64,000 bases of DNA from Mycolicibacterium llatzerense (GTDB lineage Bacteria; Actinomycetota; Actinomycetes; Mycobacteriales; Mycobacteriaceae), in NCBI RefSeq assembly GCF_000878195.1, contig NZ_JXST01000012.1, forward strand, positions 1-64,000, read 5' to 3'. The notes under the pieces were generated by a model that ran no database searches, had not been told where the DNA came from, and worked only from the letters and a program-made list of their open reading frames with translations. Numbering within the stretch: the stretch's first letter is position 1; every line of letters starts with the position of its first letter. The translations under genes and the position numbers were made by a program. Shown in pieces: positions 1-9,199 of this stretch.

Positions 1-63
1 GGGCGGGGGTACCCGGAGGTTGTCCGGATGGTGCGGTCGTCCTATTGTGACGGCGGCAACACT

Positions 64-79
64 ATATTTGATCAAATAT
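64..79. promoter_or_regulatory. 16-bp perfect palindrome upstream of fadD5, operator candidate
   Basis: ATATTTGATCAAATAT is a perfect 8+8 palindrome lying 65 bp before the proposed fadD5 start, in an AT-rich patch of an otherwise GC-rich region. In M. tuberculosis the mce1 operon is repressed by the FadR/GntR-type Mce1R encoded next to fadD5, so this is the natural candidate for a Mce1R-type site. The regulator gene itself is not in the window and the assignment is inference. Confidence 0.45.
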
Positions 80-143
80 CAGCATCGCTTGTCGCGACCA
101 CTCCATTTCCGCTGCGATGCCGATCGAGACACAGGAGCAGACC

Positions 144-1739
144 GTGTCATCCGCAGCACTCGAGCAGCCCTACCTGGCCCGTCGGCAGAACTGGACCACG
201 CACCTCGCCCGCCACGCCCTCATGCAGCCGGAGACGACCGCGCTGCGGTTCGTGGGCCAGACGGTCACCTGGGGTGAACTGGAGCGACGCGTCACCAAGC
301 TCGCGGGAGCCCTGAGCCGTCGAGGGGTCGGGTTCGGTGACCGCGTGCTGATCCTGATGCTGAACCGCACCGAATACGTCGAGGCGTTCCTGGCCGCCAA
401 CCTCCTTGGCGCCATCGCGGTCCCGGTCAACTTCCGCATGACCCCGCCCGAGATCGCCTACCTGGTCCGGGACTGCGACCCGAAGGCCGTGATCACCGAG
501 CAGGTGCTCGCCCCGGTCGCCACCGCGGTGCGGGAGCTGGAACCGTCGCTGGGCACCGTGATCGTCGCCGGGGGCGCGACCGACGGCGGCGTGCTGGGCT
601 ACGAGGACGTGCTCGCCGAGGAAGGAGCGCCACCTGCACCTGTTGACATCCCCGAGGACTCACCGGCGCTGATCATGTACACCTCGGGCACCACCGGATA
701 TCCGAAGGGTGCGGTGCTCACACACGTCAACATCATGGGCCAGGGCATGACGGGCCTGTTCACCATCGCGCCGGACATCAACAACGACGTCGGCTTCATC
801 GGTGTGCCGTTCTTCCACATCGCCGGCATCGGCAACATGATCAGCGGCCTGCTGTTGGGCCTGCCGACGGTGATCTACCCGCTCGGCGCGTTCGATCCCG
901 GTGCCCTGCTCGACGTGCTGGAGGCGGAGAGCGTCTCGGCGATCTTCCTGGTCCCTGCGCAGTGGCAGGCCGTCTGTGCGGCGCAGCAGGCCCAGCCCCG
1001 CGACGTGAAATTGCGCGTCTTGTCCTGGGGTGCCGCGCCGGCGTCGGACACTCTATTGAGGGAGATGGCGTCGACGTTCCCCGGCGCGCAGATCTTTGCT
1101 GCGTTCGGTCAGACCGAGATGTCGCCGGTGACGTGCATGCTGCTGAGCCAGGACGCGCTGCGGAAGCTGGGATCGGTCGGACGGGTCATCCCGACCGTCG
1201 CCGCCCGCGTCGTCGACGACAACATGAACGACGTTCCGGTGGGCCAGGTTGGGGAGATCGTGTACCGGGCCCCAACTCTCATGGCCGGGTACTGGAACAA
1301 CCCGAAAGCGACAGCCGAGGCGTTCGCCGGCGGTTGGTTCCATTCCGGAGACTTGGTTCGCCAGGACGACGAGGGTTACATCTGGGTCGTCGACCGTAAA
1401 AAGGACATGATTATTTCCGGCGGCGAAAATATTTACTGCGCGGAAGTAGAGAACATTCTGGCTGCGCATCCTTCGATTACCGAAGTCGCGGTCATCGGAC
1501 GCCCGCATGAAAAGTGGGGTGAGGTGCCGGTCGCGGTCGTTGCTGTGACGCCCAATACGAACGCCGGGAGCGAAAGTGCCCTGACCCTGGCGGATCTCGA
1601 CGATTTCCTGACCGAACGACTGGCGCGGTACAAACACCCCAAAGCGCTGGAAATCGTCGACGCACTGCCACGAAATCCTTCTGGCAAGGTCCTTAAAACG
1701 GAACTCCGCGAGCGGTTCGGTGATACAAGTGTGTCGTAA
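144..1739 (+). CDS. fadD5: Long-chain fatty-acid--CoA ligase FadD5
   Basis: This adenylate-forming enzyme activates fatty acids to acyl-CoA through an acyl-AMP intermediate in the cytoplasm and opens the mce1 operon, where it probably activates or recycles imported fatty or mycolic acids. The P-loop motif YTSGTTGYPKG lies near residue 180, followed by FGQTEMSP, the hinge region HSGDL...YIWVVDRKKD with ISGGENIYCAEVE, and the C-terminal lysine motif NPSGKVLK. About 531 residues is normal for the family. GTG at 144 is chosen because AGGAG sits 6 nt before it; an in-frame ATG at 117 has no such site. The start PYLARRQNW matches what I remember of M. tuberculosis FadD5. Confidence 0.93.
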   Translation: MSSAALEQPYLARRQNWTTHLARHALMQPETTALRFVGQTVTWGELERRVTKLAGALSRRGVGFGDRVLILMLNRTEYVEAFLAANLLGAIAVPVNFRMTPPEIAYLVRDCDPKAVITEQVLAPVATAVRELEPSLGTVIVAGGATDGGVLGYEDVLAEEGAPPAPVDIPEDSPALIMYTSGTTGYPKGAVLTHVNIMGQGMTGLFTIAPDINNDVGFIGVPFFHIAGIGNMISGLLLGLPTVIYPLGAFDPGALLDVLEAESVSAIFLVPAQWQAVCAAQQAQPRDVKLRVLSWGAAPASDTLLREMASTFPGAQIFAAFGQTEMSPVTCMLLSQDALRKLGSVGRVIPTVAARVVDDNMNDVPVGQVGEIVYRAPTLMAGYWNNPKATAEAFAGGWFHSGDLVRQDDEGYIWVVDRKKDMIISGGENIYCAEVENILAAHPSITEVAVIGRPHEKWGEVPVAVVAVTPNTNAGSESALTLADLDDFLTERLARYKHPKALEIVDALPRNPSGKVLKTELRERFGDTSVS

Positions 1740-2001
1740 GCGTGGCAAGTGACGTCACGCGGACGAATTCGACCACCTGAGTGGAGGGCGGATGTGCCCA
1801 TGTCGCGTTTGCTGAAACCGAAGGCAATTATCCCTCAGTTGGGTCACGAGGTACGCGGTGTATCGGGTACTCTCCTGTGGTCCGTCTTACTACTCGGGAG
1901 TAGCGAGACAGAAATCACTCAGTTTGTGCTAGGGGCTAAGGAGGGGGCGTGCCACGCGTGAAACCGCGGAACGGCCGTATTCCGGAAGGGATGGCTGATC
2001 G
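1740..2001. promoter_or_regulatory. fadD5-yrbE1A intergenic region, probable internal mce1 promoter
   Basis: This is the only sizeable gap inside the operon (262 bp). It holds a 10-bp palindrome GTGACGTCAC at 1749-1758 and a second one, CTACTC-GG-GAGTAG, at 1890-1903. A GGAAGGG ribosome site (1984-1990) precedes yrbE1A, with a five-codon ATG mini-frame between 1991 and 2005. An internal promoter at this position has been described for M. tuberculosis mce1. I cannot assign the exact start of transcription here. Confidence 0.4.
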
Positions 2002-2805
2002 GTGACAGCCTCAGACAACACCTTGGTCGGTTATCTCAAGGACCAGCTGGACAAGCCATTCACCAAGATCGGTGGCTTCGTCAAGATGTGCATCTTGACC
2101 TTCAAGGCGCTGGTCTCCCGGCCCTTCCAGTGGAAGGAGTTCGTCCTTCAGTGCTGGTTCCTGATCCGGGTGGCCTTCTTGCCCACGCTGGCGGTCTCCA
2201 TCCCGCTGACGGTGCTCATCATCTTCACGCTGAACATCCTGCTCGCGGAGTTCGGTGCGGCCGACGTCTCCGGCGCCGGTGCCGCCCTGGGTGCAGTCAC
2301 CCAGCTGGGCCCACTGGTGACGGTGCTGGTGGTCGCCGGCGCGGGGTCGACGGCCATCTGCGCCGACCTCGGCGCCCGGACCGTGCGTGAAGAGATCGAC
2401 GCCATGGAGGTGCTGGGTATCGATCCGATCGAGCGCCTGGTGGTGCCCCGCGTGGTCGCCTCCACGTTCGTCGCCTTCATGCTCAACGGCGCGGTGATCA
2501 TCATCGGTCTGGTCGGTGGCTACTTCTTCGGTGTCTACATCCAGAACGTCAACGCCGGCGCCTACGTCTCGACGCTGACGCTGCTGACGGGCTTCCCCGA
2601 GGTCGTGATCTCGGTGCTCAAGGCGACGATCTTCGGCCTGATCGCCGGCCTGGTCGGCTGCTTCCGCGGGCTGACCGTGGCGGGCGGCTCGAAGGGTGTG
2701 GGTACCGCGGTGAACGAGACGCTGGTCCTCTGCGTCATCGCGCTGTTTGGGGTCAACGTGGTGCTGACCACGATCGGTGTCAAGTTCGGAACGCAGGCCG
2801 GGTAG
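2002..2805 (+). CDS. yrbE1A: Mce1 ABC-type permease subunit YrbE1A (MlaE family)
   Basis: This integral membrane protein is one of the two MlaE-type permease subunits that form the inner-membrane channel of the Mce1 lipid importer. The 267-residue protein has several hydrophobic helices and the family signature around residues 115-150 (GAGSTAICADLGARTVREEIDAME split over the elbow helix), the segment thought to contact the MceG ATPase. It starts at GTG 2002; GGAAGGG lies 11 nt upstream. The mceG ATPase gene is not in the window, as usual for mycobacteria. Sequence agreement with remembered M. tuberculosis YrbE1A is high. Confidence 0.95.
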   Translation: MTASDNTLVGYLKDQLDKPFTKIGGFVKMCILTFKALVSRPFQWKEFVLQCWFLIRVAFLPTLAVSIPLTVLIIFTLNILLAEFGAADVSGAGAALGAVTQLGPLVTVLVVAGAGSTAICADLGARTVREEIDAMEVLGIDPIERLVVPRVVASTFVAFMLNGAVIIIGLVGGYFFGVYIQNVNAGAYVSTLTLLTGFPEVVISVLKATIFGLIAGLVGCFRGLTVAGGSKGVGTAVNETLVLCVIALFGVNVVLTTIGVKFGTQAG

Positions 2806-2809
2806 CGAT

Positions 2810-3679
2810 ATGAGTACATCGACAGTTCTCCGCGGCCGGTTTCCCCGCGCCTTCTCCAAGGTCGCCGAAATCGGCGCCGCGCCGGCCCGGTTGTTCGACA
2901 GCCTGGGCCACGTCGCGGTCTTCGTGGTTTCGGCCGTCGGGCACATTCCGCACGCGTTCCGCTACTACCGCAAAGAGGTATTGCGCCTCATCGCCGAGGT
3001 CGGCATGGGTACCGGCGCCATGGCCGTCATCGGCGGCACGGTCGCGATCATCGGCTTCGTCACCCTGGCAGCCGGCTCCCTGATCGCCATCCAGGGCTTT
3101 GCCTCCCTGGGCAACATCGGTGTCGCGGCCTTCACCGGCTTCTTCGCCGCCCTGGCCAACATCCGCGTCGTCGCTCCGGTCGTGACCGGTCAGGCCCTGG
3201 CCGCGACGGTCGGCGCCGGCGCCACCGCCGAGCTCGGCGCCATGCGCATCAGCGAAGAGGTCGACGCGCTCGAGGTCATGGGCGTCAAGTCCCTGTCCTT
3301 CCTGGTGTCGACCCGGCTGATCGCCGGCATGGTCGTCATCGTGCCGCTGTACGCGATGGCGATCCTGCTGTCGTTCCTGTCTGCCCAGCTGGTCACGACG
3401 CTGTTCTACGGACAGTCAGTCGGTACCTACGAGCACTACTTCCACACCTTCCTCCGCGTGGACGACGTCATGTGGTCGTTCCTCGAGGTGATCATCATGT
3501 CGGTGGTCGTGCTCCTCAACCACGCCTACTTCGGCTACTACGCCAGCGGCGGTGCCGTCGGCGTGGGTGAAGCGGTGGGACGCTCGATGCGCACCTCGCT
3601 GATCTCGATCGTCACGGTCGTCCTGCTCTTCTCGTTGGCGCTTTACGGCACCGACCCGAACTTCAACCTGACGGTGTGA
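2810..3679 (+). CDS. yrbE1B: Mce1 ABC-type permease subunit YrbE1B (MlaE family)
   Basis: This is the second permease subunit of the Mce1 lipid importer, pairing with YrbE1A. About 289 residues with multiple membrane helices and the conserved stretch GAGATAELGAMRISEEVDAL near residue 140. The ATG at 2810 follows the yrbE1A stop by 4 bp and gives MSTSTVLRGRFPRAF, matching the family start; a longer frame opens at 2777 but would overlap yrbE1A. The short spacing indicates translational coupling. Confidence 0.94.
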   Translation: MSTSTVLRGRFPRAFSKVAEIGAAPARLFDSLGHVAVFVVSAVGHIPHAFRYYRKEVLRLIAEVGMGTGAMAVIGGTVAIIGFVTLAAGSLIAIQGFASLGNIGVAAFTGFFAALANIRVVAPVVTGQALAATVGAGATAELGAMRISEEVDALEVMGVKSLSFLVSTRLIAGMVVIVPLYAMAILLSFLSAQLVTTLFYGQSVGTYEHYFHTFLRVDDVMWSFLEVIIMSVVVLLNHAYFGYYASGGAVGVGEAVGRSMRTSLISIVTVVLLFSLALYGTDPNFNLTV

Positions 3680-3683
3680 CGCG

Positions 3684-4976
3684 ATGACGAAATCGATGCC
3701 GACCCCACCCGTTGCCGAGGGCCAGGTCCATGCGCCGCTGAACAAGGACCGCACGCCGCCGTACAAGATCGCCGGCGTGATTCTGGCGGTCGTCGCCGCG
3801 GTGGTGCTGAGCCTGACCTGGGCCCAGTTCCGTGGATATTTCGACACCAAGGCCCAGCTCTACGTGCTGACTCCGCGCTCGGGGCTCTCGATGGACCCCG
3901 GGTCGAAGGCCACCTACAACGGCGTGCCGATCGGCCGGGTGAAGGACGTCCAGGTCGTCGGCCACGCAGGCCAGGCGCCGGAAGCCCGGTTGGTGCTCAA
4001 CATCGACCCGCAGTACCTCAACCTGCTGCCCAAGAACGTCGACGTGAAGCTGCTGGCCACCACGGCCTTCGGCAACAAGTACGTCTCGTTCACCTCCCCG
4101 TCGAACCCGGCGTCGCAGCGGCTGCGGGGCGGCGACACCGTCGACGTGTCCAATTGCTCGCCGCCGACGCCGCCGACGCCGCCGACCGCGTGCGTCACCA
4201 CGGAGTTCAACACGCTGTTCGAGACCATCACCGCGATCTCCGAGCAGGTCGACCCGATCAAGCTGAACGCGACGCTGACCGCGGCCGCCCAGGCGCTCGA
4301 CGGGCTCGGTGAAAAGTTCGGTCAGTCGCTGGTCAACGGCAACACGATCCTGGCCGACCTGAACCAGCGGATGCCGACCTTCCGGCACGACACCAAGGCG
4401 ATCGCCGACCTGACCGAGGTGTATTCGAAGGCGTCGCCGGATCTGTGGGACGGCCTCAAGAGTGCCGTGACCACCGAGCGCACCTTGAACGATCAGCGGG
4501 GCAACATCGACCAGGCGCTGATGTCGGCGGTCGGGTTCGGCAACACCGGTGGCGATATCCTCGAGCGCGGCGGCCCGTACCTGGTCCGCGGCGCGCAGGA
4601 CCTGCTGCCGACCGCCCGGGTGCTGGACAAGTACGCCCCTGAGCTCGACTGCCTGTTCCGCGGCTTCGCCGCCGGTGCGCCGGCTGCGGCCAAGGGCCTG
4701 GGTGGCAATGGCTACTCGCTGGTGACCCACACCGAGCTCGTCGGTGCGGCCAATCAGTATGTGTATCCGGACAACCTCCCGCGGATCAACGCCTCCGGCG
4801 GTCCGATGGGTCGCCCGGGTTGCTGGACGGTTACCAAGGACATCCTCCCGATGCCCTACATGGTGATGGACACTGGCGCGTCGATCGCGCCGTACAACCA
4901 CTTCGGTCTCGGCTCGCCATTCGCGTCCGAATACGTCTGGGGTCGTCAAGACGGGGAGAACACGATCAACCCATGA
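3684..4976 (+). CDS. mce1A: Mce family protein Mce1A
   Basis: Mce1A is a subunit of the heteromeric, periplasm-spanning tunnel that carries lipids to the YrbE1 permease. The 430-residue protein has a cytoplasmic start, one signal-anchor helix (about residues 28-48), an MlaD/MCE beta-domain (about 52-155), a helical Mce domain (about 165-340) and a family C-terminus ending EYVWGRQDGENTINP. A Pro/Thr insertion flanked by two cysteines (NCSPPTPPTPPTAC), encoded by three perfect 9-bp units at 4160-4186, separates the two domains and is not in M. tuberculosis Mce1A as I recall it. The hydrophobic internal segment of the M. tuberculosis protein is shortened here. Start ATG 3684 is 4 bp after yrbE1B. 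Confidence 0.95.
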   Translation: MTKSMPTPPVAEGQVHAPLNKDRTPPYKIAGVILAVVAAVVLSLTWAQFRGYFDTKAQLYVLTPRSGLSMDPGSKATYNGVPIGRVKDVQVVGHAGQAPEARLVLNIDPQYLNLLPKNVDVKLLATTAFGNKYVSFTSPSNPASQRLRGGDTVDVSNCSPPTPPTPPTACVTTEFNTLFETITAISEQVDPIKLNATLTAAAQALDGLGEKFGQSLVNGNTILADLNQRMPTFRHDTKAIADLTEVYSKASPDLWDGLKSAVTTERTLNDQRGNIDQALMSAVGFGNTGGDILERGGPYLVRGAQDLLPTARVLDKYAPELDCLFRGFAAGAPAAAKGLGGNGYSLVTHTELVGAANQYVYPDNLPRINASGGPMGRPGCWTVTKDILPMPYMVMDTGASIAPYNHFGLGSPFASEYVWGRQDGENTINP

Positions 4977-6001
4977 GCATCAAGGGCACGGCGTTCAAAC
5001 TCGCCATCTTCTCCGCGGTCCTGCTGGCCTTCACCGCAGGCATCTTCATCGTGTTCGGTCAGTTCCGGTTCAGCCGGAACAACGACTACTTCGCGATCTT
5101 CGACAACACGAGTGGCCTCAAGGCCGATCAGTTCGTGCGCGCCTTCGGCGTCGAGGTCGGCAAGGTCACCGAGGTCGAGCTGATCCCCGCCGGCAAGGTG
5201 CGGGTGCACTTCAACGTCGACAAGTCGGTTCCGCTGTACCAGAAGACCTCGGCGCACATCCGCTACCAGGATCTGCTCGGCAACCGGTTCCTGGACCTCA
5301 CCCGAGGCGACAGCAACCAGGTGCTGCCTCCGGGCGGCACCATCCCGGTCGAGCGCACCGAACCTGCCTTGGACCTCGACGCGCTGGTCGGTGGCTTCCG
5401 GCCGCTGTTCCGTTCGCTGGATCCGCAGAAGGTCAACACCATCGCCTCGTCGATCGTCACGATCTTCCAGGGCGAGGGCGGCACCATAAACAACATCCTG
5501 GACCAGACGGCGCAGTTCACCTCGACCGTCGGTGAGCAGGACCAGGCCATCGGTGAGGTGATCAAGAACCTCAACACGGTGCTGAACACCACGGTCAAGC
5601 ACCAGAAGCAGTTCGACGACACGCTGAAGAACTTCGAGGCGCTGGTGACGGGGCTGAAGAACCGCTCCGACCCGATCGCCGACTCTGTCGCCAACATCAG
5701 CAACGCCGCCGGTTCCCTCGGTGACCTGCTGGGCGACAACCGCCCGCTGCTGCACGACACGCTCGGCTACCTCGAGACCACGCAGCAGTCGCTGGTCGAC
5801 CAGAAGGAACAGCTCAACGACACCCTGCAGAAGGTGCCGCAGGCGCTGAAGATTCTGGGCCGCTCCGGCGGTGTCTACGGCGACTTCTTCAACTTCTACG
5901 TCTGCGACATCGAGTTGAAGATGAACGGTCTGCAGCCTGGCGGGCCGGTGCGCACGGTCAAGCTCACAAACCAGCCGTCCGGAAGGTGCACGCCGAAGTG
6001 A
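4973..6001 (+). CDS. mce1B: Mce family protein Mce1B
   Basis: This is a second tunnel subunit of the Mce1 importer. The 342-residue protein has an N-terminal membrane anchor (about residues 7-27), an MlaD beta-domain with the typical TSGLKADQFVRAFGVEVGKV stretch, and a long alpha-helical region with many short Asn/Asp/Thr-rich helices up to residue 300, ending with two cysteines (FYVCDIEL and GRCTPK). The ATG at 4973 overlaps the mce1A stop as ATGA, which fixes the start. Confidence 0.95.
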   Translation: MSIKGTAFKLAIFSAVLLAFTAGIFIVFGQFRFSRNNDYFAIFDNTSGLKADQFVRAFGVEVGKVTEVELIPAGKVRVHFNVDKSVPLYQKTSAHIRYQDLLGNRFLDLTRGDSNQVLPPGGTIPVERTEPALDLDALVGGFRPLFRSLDPQKVNTIASSIVTIFQGEGGTINNILDQTAQFTSTVGEQDQAIGEVIKNLNTVLNTTVKHQKQFDDTLKNFEALVTGLKNRSDPIADSVANISNAAGSLGDLLGDNRPLLHDTLGYLETTQQSLVDQKEQLNDTLQKVPQALKILGRSGGVYGDFFNFYVCDIELKMNGLQPGGPVRTVKLTNQPSGRCTPK

Positions 6002-7575
6002 GGACCATAGAGGGATCCGACCGGGTCCGCAGGGGCATGATGGGCCTCGCCGCCGTTGCGCTGGTCACCGCGGTCGGGGCGTCCGTCACCACCGTGCCGA
6101 TGCTGTTCGCGGCGCCGACGTACTACGGCCAGTTCACTGACACCGGCGGCCTCGTCGTGGGTGACTTCGTCCGCATCGACGGCGTCAATGTCGGCCAGGT
6201 CAAGACCATGGACATCGACCGCGACAAGGTGATCATCGGCTTCCAGATCGGCACCAACACCATCGGTTCGGACAGCCGCGCGCTGATCAAGACCGAGACC
6301 ATCCTTGGCCGCAAGGCCATCGAGATCGAGCCCAAGGGCGGCCACAAGCTGCCGCCGCGGGGCGTCCTGCCACTCGGCCAGACGTCCACGCCGTACCAGA
6401 TCTACGACGCGATCTTCGACGTCACCCGTGCCTCGCAGGGCTGGGACACCAAGACGATCAAGGACTCGCTCAACGTGCTGTCCGAGACCGCCGACCAGAC
6501 GTCGCCGCACCTGACCGCGGCGCTCGAAGGCGTGCAGAAGCTCTCGGAGACCATCGGTAAGCGCGATGACGAGGTCCGGTCGCTGCTGGCCAACGCCAAC
6601 AAGATCGCGACGGTCCTCAGCGACCGCAGTGGTCAGGTCAACGCACTGCTGGTCAACGCCCAGACGCTGCTGCACGCCCTGAACCAGCGCGGTGAGGCCG
6701 TCGGCCTGTTGCTCGAGCGGGTCTCCAAGGTGTCGAACCAGCTCCAGGCGACCATCGACGAGAACCCGAACATCAACCACGTGCTGGAGCAGCTCCGGAC
6801 CATCAGCGACATCCTCGTCGCCCGCAAGCAGGACCTGTCCGACACGCTGGTATCGGCGGGCAAGTTCGTGGCCTCGCTGTCGGAGGCCATCGCGTCGGGC
6901 CCGTACTTCAAGGTCATGGTCGAGAACATCCTGCCGCCGCAGCTCATGCAGCCGTTCGTGGACGCCGCGTTCAAGAAGCGCGGACTGAACCCCGAAGACT
7001 TCTGGCGCAGCGCCGGCCTGCCCGAGGCCCAGTGGCCGGATCCCAACGGCAAGCGCTTCGCCAACGGTGCGCCGCCGCCGGCTCCGCCCAAGCTCGAAGG
7101 CACACCGGAGCACCCCGGCCCCGCGGTGCCTCCCGGCTCGCCGTGCTCGTACACCCCGGGACCCGGTGCCGACCCGTCGCCGGCCGATCCGTTGCCGTGC
7201 TCGCACCTCACCGTCGGCCCGTTCGGTAACAACCCGTACGGCGACAACTACGGCGCGCCGAATGTTATTGCGTCACAACCGAACCCGGCCGGTGTGCCCA
7301 CCGGTCCGGGGGTGCCGTCGGCCGCCTTCCCGGGACAACCGGCAGAGAACGTGCCCGGTACCCCGGTGCCGTTGCCGCCCGCTCCCGTCGGTGCCCGGAC
7401 GGTTCCGCTGACGCCGCAGCCTGGCGACAGCGACATCGCTCCCGGATTCGCTCCGATCCCCGGGCCGCTGATCGCCCCGCCGGCGCCGCCGGGGCCGGGT
7501 CCCAACGCAGCACCGGCTGGTACGGCGCCGCTGCCGGGCAACCCGCCGTTCCTCCCGCCTGGGTCGCAAGGATAG
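5998..7575 (+). CDS. mce1C: Mce family protein Mce1C
   Basis: This is the Mce1C tunnel subunit, about 525 residues. It has a signal-anchor, an MlaD domain (YYGQFTDTGGLVVGDFVRID near residue 40), the helical Mce domain, a conserved FKKRGLNPEDFWRSAGLPE block, and a long Pro/Gly/Ala-rich tail from about residue 360 to the end, as expected for Mce1C. I start at GTG 5998 because it forms a GTGA overlap with the mce1B stop and begins MRTIEGSDRVRRG like the family; a GTG at 5986 is possible but less likely. Confidence 0.94.
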   Translation: MRTIEGSDRVRRGMMGLAAVALVTAVGASVTTVPMLFAAPTYYGQFTDTGGLVVGDFVRIDGVNVGQVKTMDIDRDKVIIGFQIGTNTIGSDSRALIKTETILGRKAIEIEPKGGHKLPPRGVLPLGQTSTPYQIYDAIFDVTRASQGWDTKTIKDSLNVLSETADQTSPHLTAALEGVQKLSETIGKRDDEVRSLLANANKIATVLSDRSGQVNALLVNAQTLLHALNQRGEAVGLLLERVSKVSNQLQATIDENPNINHVLEQLRTISDILVARKQDLSDTLVSAGKFVASLSEAIASGPYFKVMVENILPPQLMQPFVDAAFKKRGLNPEDFWRSAGLPEAQWPDPNGKRFANGAPPPAPPKLEGTPEHPGPAVPPGSPCSYTPGPGADPSPADPLPCSHLTVGPFGNNPYGDNYGAPNVIASQPNPAGVPTGPGVPSAAFPGQPAENVPGTPVPLPPAPVGARTVPLTPQPGDSDIAPGFAPIPGPLIAPPAPPGPGPNAAPAGTAPLPGNPPFLPPGSQG

Positions 7576-7585
7576 GGCCGCCACG

Positions 7586-9199
7586 ATGTCGACTGTTTTC
7601 AACATCCGAAACATCAAGAAGCCGAACCTGTCTCGGGGGACCGTCATCGGCGGTGCCGTCGCGCTCGTGGTGATCGTGCTCGCCGGTTTCTTCGGCCTGC
7701 AGGCGTACCGCAAGCTCACCACCACCACGGTGACGGCGTACTTCCCTGAGGTGCTCGCGCTCTACCCGGGCGACAAGATCCTCATCATGGGGGTCGAGGT
7801 CGGCGCCATCGACACGCTCGATACGCACGACGGCAAGATGAAGGTCGTCTTCCACTACTCGAACAAGTACAAGGTGCCGCAGAACGCGTCCGCCTCGGTG
7901 CTGAACCCGAGCCTGGTGGCGTCCCGTGTCATCCAGCTGTCCCCGCCGTACACCGGTGGGCCGGTCATGGAGGACGGCGCCGTCATCCCGATCGAGCGCA
8001 CCCAGATTCCGATCGAGTACGACGAGCTGCGCAACCAGCTGACCCGCATCCTGGCCGAGCTCGGTCCGACCAAGGAACAGCCCAAGGGTCCGTTCGGCGA
8101 CATCATCGAGTCGTTCGCCAACGGTTTCGAGGGCAAGGGCGCGCAGATCAACAAGACCCTCAAGGGCCTCTCTGATGCGGTGAACACCCTCAACCAGGGC
8201 CGCGGTGACTTCATCCAGGTGATCAAGAGCCTGGCGGTCTTCGTCAACGCCCTGCACAAGAGCGACCAGCAGTTCGTCTCGCTGAACAACGATCTGGCCT
8301 CGTTCACCAACAAGTTCACCAACACCGACCAGGAACTGGCCACCGCGCTCAAGGACCTGAACAAGGTGATGGCGACGACCCGCACCTTCCTGGACAAGAA
8401 TGGCAGCGTCCTCGCGCACGACATCAACAACGTGTCCGAGGCGACGACGGCCATCCTGCAGCCGGAGCCGCGGGACGGTCTGGAGCGGGCGCTGCACGCC
8501 TACCCGAACTTCCTGGCCAACCTCGAGAACATCTACTCGCCGGCCACCGGCGGTCTGATCGCCTCCGGTGTCCTCCCGGGCATCACGAACTACTCGAACC
8601 CGCTGCAGTTCATCTGCAGCTCGATCCAGGCCGGCAGCCGGTTGGGCTACCAGGACTCCGCCGAACTGTGCGCGCAGTACCTGGCGCCGGTCATGGACGC
8701 GATCAAGTTCAACTACCTGCCGTTCGGCATCAACATGGCGACGACCGCCATGACGCTGCCGAAGCTGGTCACCTACTCGGAGCCGCGTCTGCAGCCTCCG
8801 GGCGGGTTCAAGGACACCACGGTGCCCGGTGTGTTCTCGCGGGACACCCCGTGGTCGCACGGTCAGCACGAGGCGGGCTGGATCACCGCTCCCGGTATGC
8901 AGGGGCTGAAGGTCGGGCAGTCGACCCAGGACCTGCTGACCCCGGAGTCGCTGAGTGAGCTCATGGGTGGGCCGGACATCATTCCGCCGACCGGTGGCGT
9001 CAACATGGCGGGTCCGCCGGATGCCTACAACGAGAGCAGTCCACTGCCCCCGCCGTGGTACCCGCAGCCGGGACCGGTCTCACCGCCGCGACCGGGTAAC
9101 GATCCGAGCCCGATGAGTGCCATGGCACCTGGGCCTGCCCCGGGACCGGCGCCCGCGCCGGCCGGACCCGTCCTTCCTGCCGAAGTTGGAGGCCAATGA
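7586..9199 (+). CDS. mce1D: Mce family protein Mce1D
   Basis: This is the Mce1D tunnel subunit, 537 residues. It starts MSTVFNIRNIKKPNLS, followed by a membrane anchor (about 20-42), an MlaD domain with YPGDKILIMGVEVGAID, the helical domain with ERTQIPIEYDELR and CSSIQAGSRLGYQDSAELCAQ split across it, and a Pro-rich tail after residue 470. It sits 10 bp after mce1C. Tail length and composition differ from M. tuberculosis but the order of blocks is the same. Confidence 0.95.
   Translation: MSTVFNIRNIKKPNLSRGTVIGGAVALVVIVLAGFFGLQAYRKLTTTTVTAYFPEVLALYPGDKILIMGVEVGAIDTLDTHDGKMKVVFHYSNKYKVPQNASASVLNPSLVASRVIQLSPPYTGGPVMEDGAVIPIERTQIPIEYDELRNQLTRILAELGPTKEQPKGPFGDIIESFANGFEGKGAQINKTLKGLSDAVNTLNQGRGDFIQVIKSLAVFVNALHKSDQQFVSLNNDLASFTNKFTNTDQELATALKDLNKVMATTRTFLDKNGSVLAHDINNVSEATTAILQPEPRDGLERALHAYPNFLANLENIYSPATGGLIASGVLPGITNYSNPLQFICSSIQAGSRLGYQDSAELCAQYLAPVMDAIKFNYLPFGINMATTAMTLPKLVTYSEPRLQPPGGFKDTTVPGVFSRDTPWSHGQHEAGWITAPGMQGLKVGQSTQDLLTPESLSELMGGPDIIPPTGGVNMAGPPDAYNESSPLPPPWYPQPGPVSPPRPGNDPSPMSAMAPGPAPGPAPAPAGPVLPAEVGGQ

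Noticed and set aside
1749..1961. 70-codon frame between fadD5 and yrbE1A
   Set aside because: No ribosome site, no recognisable features, and it covers the expected internal promoter region.
1991..2005. ATG mini-frame of four codons just before yrbE1A
   Set aside because: It overlaps the yrbE1A start, which could suggest coupling, but such short frames are expected by chance; noted only in the intergenic entry.
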